Of a stretch of 64,000 nt of DNA, positions 60,997 through 64,000 are shown in pieces. The first letter of the stretch is position 1. Every line of letters begins with the position of its first letter. The notes below the pieces were generated by a model that searched no databases, was not told where the DNA came from, and worked only from the letters and a program-made list of their open reading frames with translations. Location: contig CAKZPI010000034.1 in the NCBI GenBank assembly GCA_937139155.1, positions 62,001 through 126,000 of the forward strand, read 5' to 3'. A program made the position numbers and the translations under genes. The DNA is from an uncultured Flavobacteriales bacterium. Its GTDB lineage: Bacteria; Bacteroidota; Bacteroidia; Flavobacteriales; JBLHRE01.

Positions 60997-63900
60997 TTAG
61001 GCCCCGGGTTTTCCATGACATTGTTTGTATTTCTTTCCTGATCCACACGGACAAGGATCGTTTCTACCAATCTTTTGTCCTACTCGTACGGGTTCGGTTT
61101 TCTTCTTTTCCTGTTGTTGGGGCTGACCTGCTTGAGGAGTCGGACCCGCCTGGGCTACAGAGCCTTGTTCTGGTCTACTTGTTTGAAGTCTTTCTTTTTG
61201 ACTGCTTCTAGCCTGTTGAACCTTTTTAGGGTCTTGGGTGGGCAGGTTTCCTTTAAACAAGAAGGATATGATTTCACGATTCACCTTGTTCACCATCTCC
61301 TTGAAGAGGTTGAACGATTCAAACTTGTAAATCAACAATGGGTCTTTCTGCTCGTAAACAGCACCCTGAACGGCCTGCTTCAAGTCATCCATTTCACGTA
61401 GATGCTCCTTCCAGCTATCATCAATAATGGAAAGGGTGATTCCTTTCTCAAAGCTTTTGACCATGGTGCTTCCTTCAGATTCATAGGCCTCTTCTAGGTT
61501 GGTTACCACCTGAAGGGTCTTTAGTCCGTCAGTAAAAGGCACCACTATGTTTTTATAGGTTCCTCCCTGGTTTTCGTAAACATCTTTGATTACAGGGAAT
61601 GCAACAGTTCCTACTTTTTCGGCTTTCGCCCGATAAACTTTTTCAGCTTTTTGGAATACCGATTCAGTAAGTTCCGGTGGGTTCCCTTTCATGAACTCGT
61701 CTTCTGAGAAAGGAAGGTCCATGGCAAAGGTTCGAATCATGTCAATTTTCAGCCCTTCAAAATCTTTGGATTCATGGTAGTAGTTCACCAGCTCTTCCGC
61801 TGTATCATACATCATATTGGCCAAATCAACCGACAATCGATCCCCGAAAAGGGCATTCTTACGACGTTTGTAAATAACCTCACGTTGGCTATTCATTACA
61901 TCGTCATATTCAAGAAGACGTTTCCGAATTCCAAAATTGTTTTCTTCTACTTTCTTTTGAGCTCTTTCAATGCTCTTTGAAATCATTCCGTGCTGAATAA
62001 CTTCCCCTTCTTCAAGGCCAAGTCTATCCATTAAGCCCGCAACCCGATCTGAACCAAAGAGACGCATTAGGTTGTCTTCAAGGGCCACAAAGAACTGAGA
62101 AGAACCCGGGTCTCCCTGACGACCGGCACGACCTCTTAACTGACGGTCAACCCGTCTTGAATCGTGTCTTTCTGTACCAATAATAGCTAAACCTCCAGCA
62201 GCTTTCACCTCATCGGTAAGCTTAATATCGGTTCCCCTACCGGCCATGTTGGTAGCAATGGTTACTGCACCTGGCATTCCGGCTTCGGCAACTACCTCGG
62301 CTTCCCGTTGGTGAAGTTTTGCATTCAATACATTGTGCTTCACCTTCCTTAGGTTCAACATTTTGCTCAAAAGCTCAGAAACCTCAACATTGGTAGTTCC
62401 AACCAAAACAGGTCTTCCTGCATCACGGAGTTTTACAATTTCCTCAATGACAGCATTGTACTTCTCACGCTTGGTTTTATAGACAAGATCTTGGTGGTCG
62501 TTTCTTTGAATTGGACGATTGGTTGGAATCACCACCACGTCTAATTCATAAATCTCCCAGAATTCACCTGCCTCTGTTTCGGCTGTACCGGTCATACCCG
62601 CAAGTTTCCGATACATCCTGAAATAATTTTGAAGGGTTACGGTTGCCCAGGTTTGGGTTGCTCCTTCAATCTTAACGTTTTCTTTTGCCTCAATGGCCTG
62701 GTGAAGTCCGTCAGAGTATCTCCGGCCATCCATGATCCGACCGGTTTGCTCGTCTACAATTTTCACCTTTCCATCCATTACCACATACTCAACATCTGCC
62801 TCAAACAAGGTATAGGCTTTCAGAAGTTGGTTCATGGTATGTATGCGTTCAGACTTCACAGAGAAGTCGCGCATGAGTTCATCTTTCTGGCTAGCTTTTT
62901 CTTCCTCTGAAAGGCTGGAATCTGACTCAATCCCGGCAATTTCCCCACCCACGTCAGGCATTACAAAGAAATCGCGATTGTCTTCTGTTGAGATTAGCTC
63001 AATTCCTTTTTCCGTAAGTTCAATGGAATTGTTTTTCTCGTCGATGGTAAAGTAAAGCTCCTCATCTACCTCAGGCATCCGCTTGGCCTGATCTTGTAGG
63101 TAAATGTTTTCGGTTTTCTGAAGAAGCGCCTTCATTCCCTGTTCGGAAAGGAATTTAATCAAGGCCTTGTTTTTCGGAAGCCCCCGATATGCTCTAAGCA
63201 GGAAGAAACCTCCCTCTTTATCTTCTTCGTTCTGAATTTTTTTCTTGGCATCGGCCAAAACCGTGGTTACATATTTCCGCTGGGCATTTACCAGCTTTTC
63301 AACCACGGGCTTAAGTCCTGTGAATTCTTGGTGATCGGCCTTTGGTACCGGACCAGAGATGATGAGCGGGGTTCTAGCATCATCAATCAAAACCGAGTCA
63401 ACCTCATCCACAATTGCATAATGATGGCTTCTTTGAACCAGGTCTTCCGGATTCCTTGCCATATTATCTCTTAGGTAATCAAAGCCGAACTCATTATTGG
63501 TTCCGTAGGTGATATCGGCTTGGTAGGCCTTCCTTCTTTCTTCAGAGCTAGGTTGATGCTTATCAATGCAATCAACGCTTAGTCCGTGGAACTCAAAGAT
63601 GGGCCCCATCCATTCGGCATCCCTTTTGGCTAGGTAATCATTCACGGTTACAAGGTGAACCCCTTTCCCCGTAAGGGCATTAATATAAACTGGAAGGGTC
63701 GCCACAAGGGTCTTACCTTCTCCCGTTTGCATTTCGGCAATTTTTCCTTGATGAAGCACAGATCCACCAATGAGCTGGACGTCAAAATGGACCATGTTCC
63801 ATTCAATTTGAGTCCCTCCGGCGGTCCAGGAATTTGCCCATTTAGCCGTATCACCTTCGATGGAAATATGCTCATGCTTGGCGGCCAGTTCGCGGTCCAT

Positions 63901-64000
63901 ATCCGTGGCCTGAACCTCAAGAATGGGGTTATTTGCAAATCGGCGGGCCGTTTCTTTAACCACAGCAAAGGCCTCAGGAAGAATTTCTTCTAGGAGCTTT
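60997..64000 (-). CDS. secA: preprotein translocase ATPase SecA (start outside window)
   Basis: About 1000 residues are present; the frame runs through 64000 without a stop, so the N-terminus is cut by the window edge. Seen: [14 protein letters not shown] (Walker A region), [20 protein letters not shown] (DEAD box), [10 protein letters not shown], and [18 protein letters not shown] (helicase motif VI). The C-terminus holds the zinc motif [14 protein letters not shown] that contacts ribosomes or SecB. A proline/glutamine-rich linker precedes it. It drives Sec-dependent export, which also feeds the T9SS cargo in this window. Confidence 0.97.
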   Translation of the reverse strand, partial: KLLEEILPEAFAVVKETARRFANNPILEVQATDMDRELAAKHEHISIEGDTAKWANSWTAGGTQIEWNMVHFDVQLIGGSVLHQGKIAEMQTGEGKTLVATLPVYINALTGKGVHLVTVNDYLAKRDAEWMGPIFEFHGLSVDCIDKHQPSSEERRKAYQADITYGTNNEFGFDYLRDNMARNPEDLVQRSHHYAIVDEVDSVLIDDARTPLIISGPVPKADHQEFTGLKPVVEKLVNAQRKYVTTVLADAKKKIQNEEDKEGGFFLLRAYRGLPKNKALIKFLSEQGMKALLQKTENIYLQDQAKRMPEVDEELYFTIDEKNNSIELTEKGIELISTEDNRDFFVMPDVGGEIAGIESDSSLSEEEKASQKDELMRDFSVKSERIHTMNQLLKAYTLFEADVEYVVMDGKVKIVDEQTGRIMDGRRYSDGLHQAIEAKENVKIEGATQTWATVTLQNYFRMYRKLAGMTGTAETEAGEFWEIYELDVVVIPTNRPIQRNDHQDLVYKTKREKYNAVIEEIVKLRDAGRPVLVGTTNVEVSELLSKMLNLRKVKHNVLNAKLHQREAEVVAEAGMPGAVTIATNMAGRGTDIKLTDEVKAAGGLAIIGTERHDSRRVDRQLRGRAGRQGDPGSSQFFVALEDNLMRLFGSDRVAGLMDRLGLEEGEVIQHGMISKSIERAQKKVEENNFGIRKRLLEYDDVMNSQREVIYKRRKNALFGDRLSVDLANMMYDTAEELVNYYHESKDFEGLKIDMIRTFAMDLPFSEDEFMKGNPPELTESVFQKAEKVYRAKAEKVGTVAFPVIKDVYENQGGTYKNIVVPFTDGLKTLQVVTNLEEAYESEGSTMVKSFEKGITLSIIDDSWKEHLREMDDLKQAVQGAVYEQKDPLLIYKFESFNLFKEMVNKVNREIISFLFKGNLPTQDPKKVQQARSSQKERLQTSRPEQGSVAQAGPTPQAGQPQQQEKKKTEPVRVGQKIGRNDPCPCGSGKKYKQCHGKPGA

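Overview
The window is a stretch of Bacteroidota chromosome, most likely from the order Flavobacteriales. The evidence is two type IX secretion cargo proteins (a short type A sorting tail at 8465-9613 and a 1985-residue protein with a gliding-motility type C-terminus at 25675-31632), many short lipoproteins, promoters of the TTG-N16-19-TAnnTTTG type, few Shine-Dalgarno sequences, and a kynureninase/kynurenine monooxygenase pair. Coding density is high and most genes are ordinary housekeeping genes. No insertion sequence, prophage, CRISPR array or rRNA was seen.

Layout. 1-9.6 kb: a metallo-beta-lactamase fold hydrolase, a lipoprotein, an outer-membrane barrel, a diheme cytochrome c, a sugar-phosphate guanylyltransferase, the feoA-feoB iron(II) importer behind a DtxR/MntR-like operator, a 43-residue lipoprotein, mlaE-mlaF, and a secreted T9SS protein. 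9.7-17.3 kb: gcvP, a divergent UbiA-like membrane protein, kynU-kmo, and then a 1.2 kb gene-free region holding a GC-rich 280-bp tandem repeat. 17.3-24.8 kb: a minus-strand envelope-biogenesis run (coaX, outer-membrane protein, TPR protein, lptC, small membrane protein, CorC/HlyC-type protein, ppiD). 24.9-35.9 kb: tRNA-Phe, a Kazal-type lipoprotein, the giant surface protein, gpmI, an M20 peptidase and purT.

36-44.6 kb is the most interesting block. A GAF-like histidine kinase and an NtrC-class sigma-54 activator are followed by a candidate sigma-54 promoter. Behind it lie a small tandem-CxxC protein, glutamate dehydrogenase, a three-subunit proton-translocating transhydrogenase and an Rnk/GreA-C-like protein. 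After a short gap come a mini-thioredoxin, a group III truncated haemoglobin and a MarR regulator with a four-cysteine tail. I infer a nitrogen/redox-responsive module.

44.7-50.6 kb is a second unusual operon: two lipoproteins, a twin-arginine alkaline-phosphatase-fold (DUF1501-like) protein, a lipoprotein with a CX4CH haem-type motif, another lipoprotein, and a thioredoxin-domain YyaL-like protein. 50.6-52.5 kb has two STAS-like proteins in divergent orientation and an orphan histidine kinase. 52.4-64 kb (minus strand) runs secA (cut by the window edge), cyoE, two cytochrome oxidase subunit III genes, subunit IV, SCO, DUF420, a small CxxC membrane protein, tolC, an HlyD-type adaptor, tsaB and mscS, mostly overlapping by 4 bp, which suggests one long transcription unit that joins respiratory oxidase assembly to an efflux pair.

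All functional calls come from reading motifs and family resemblance by eye; no database search was run.
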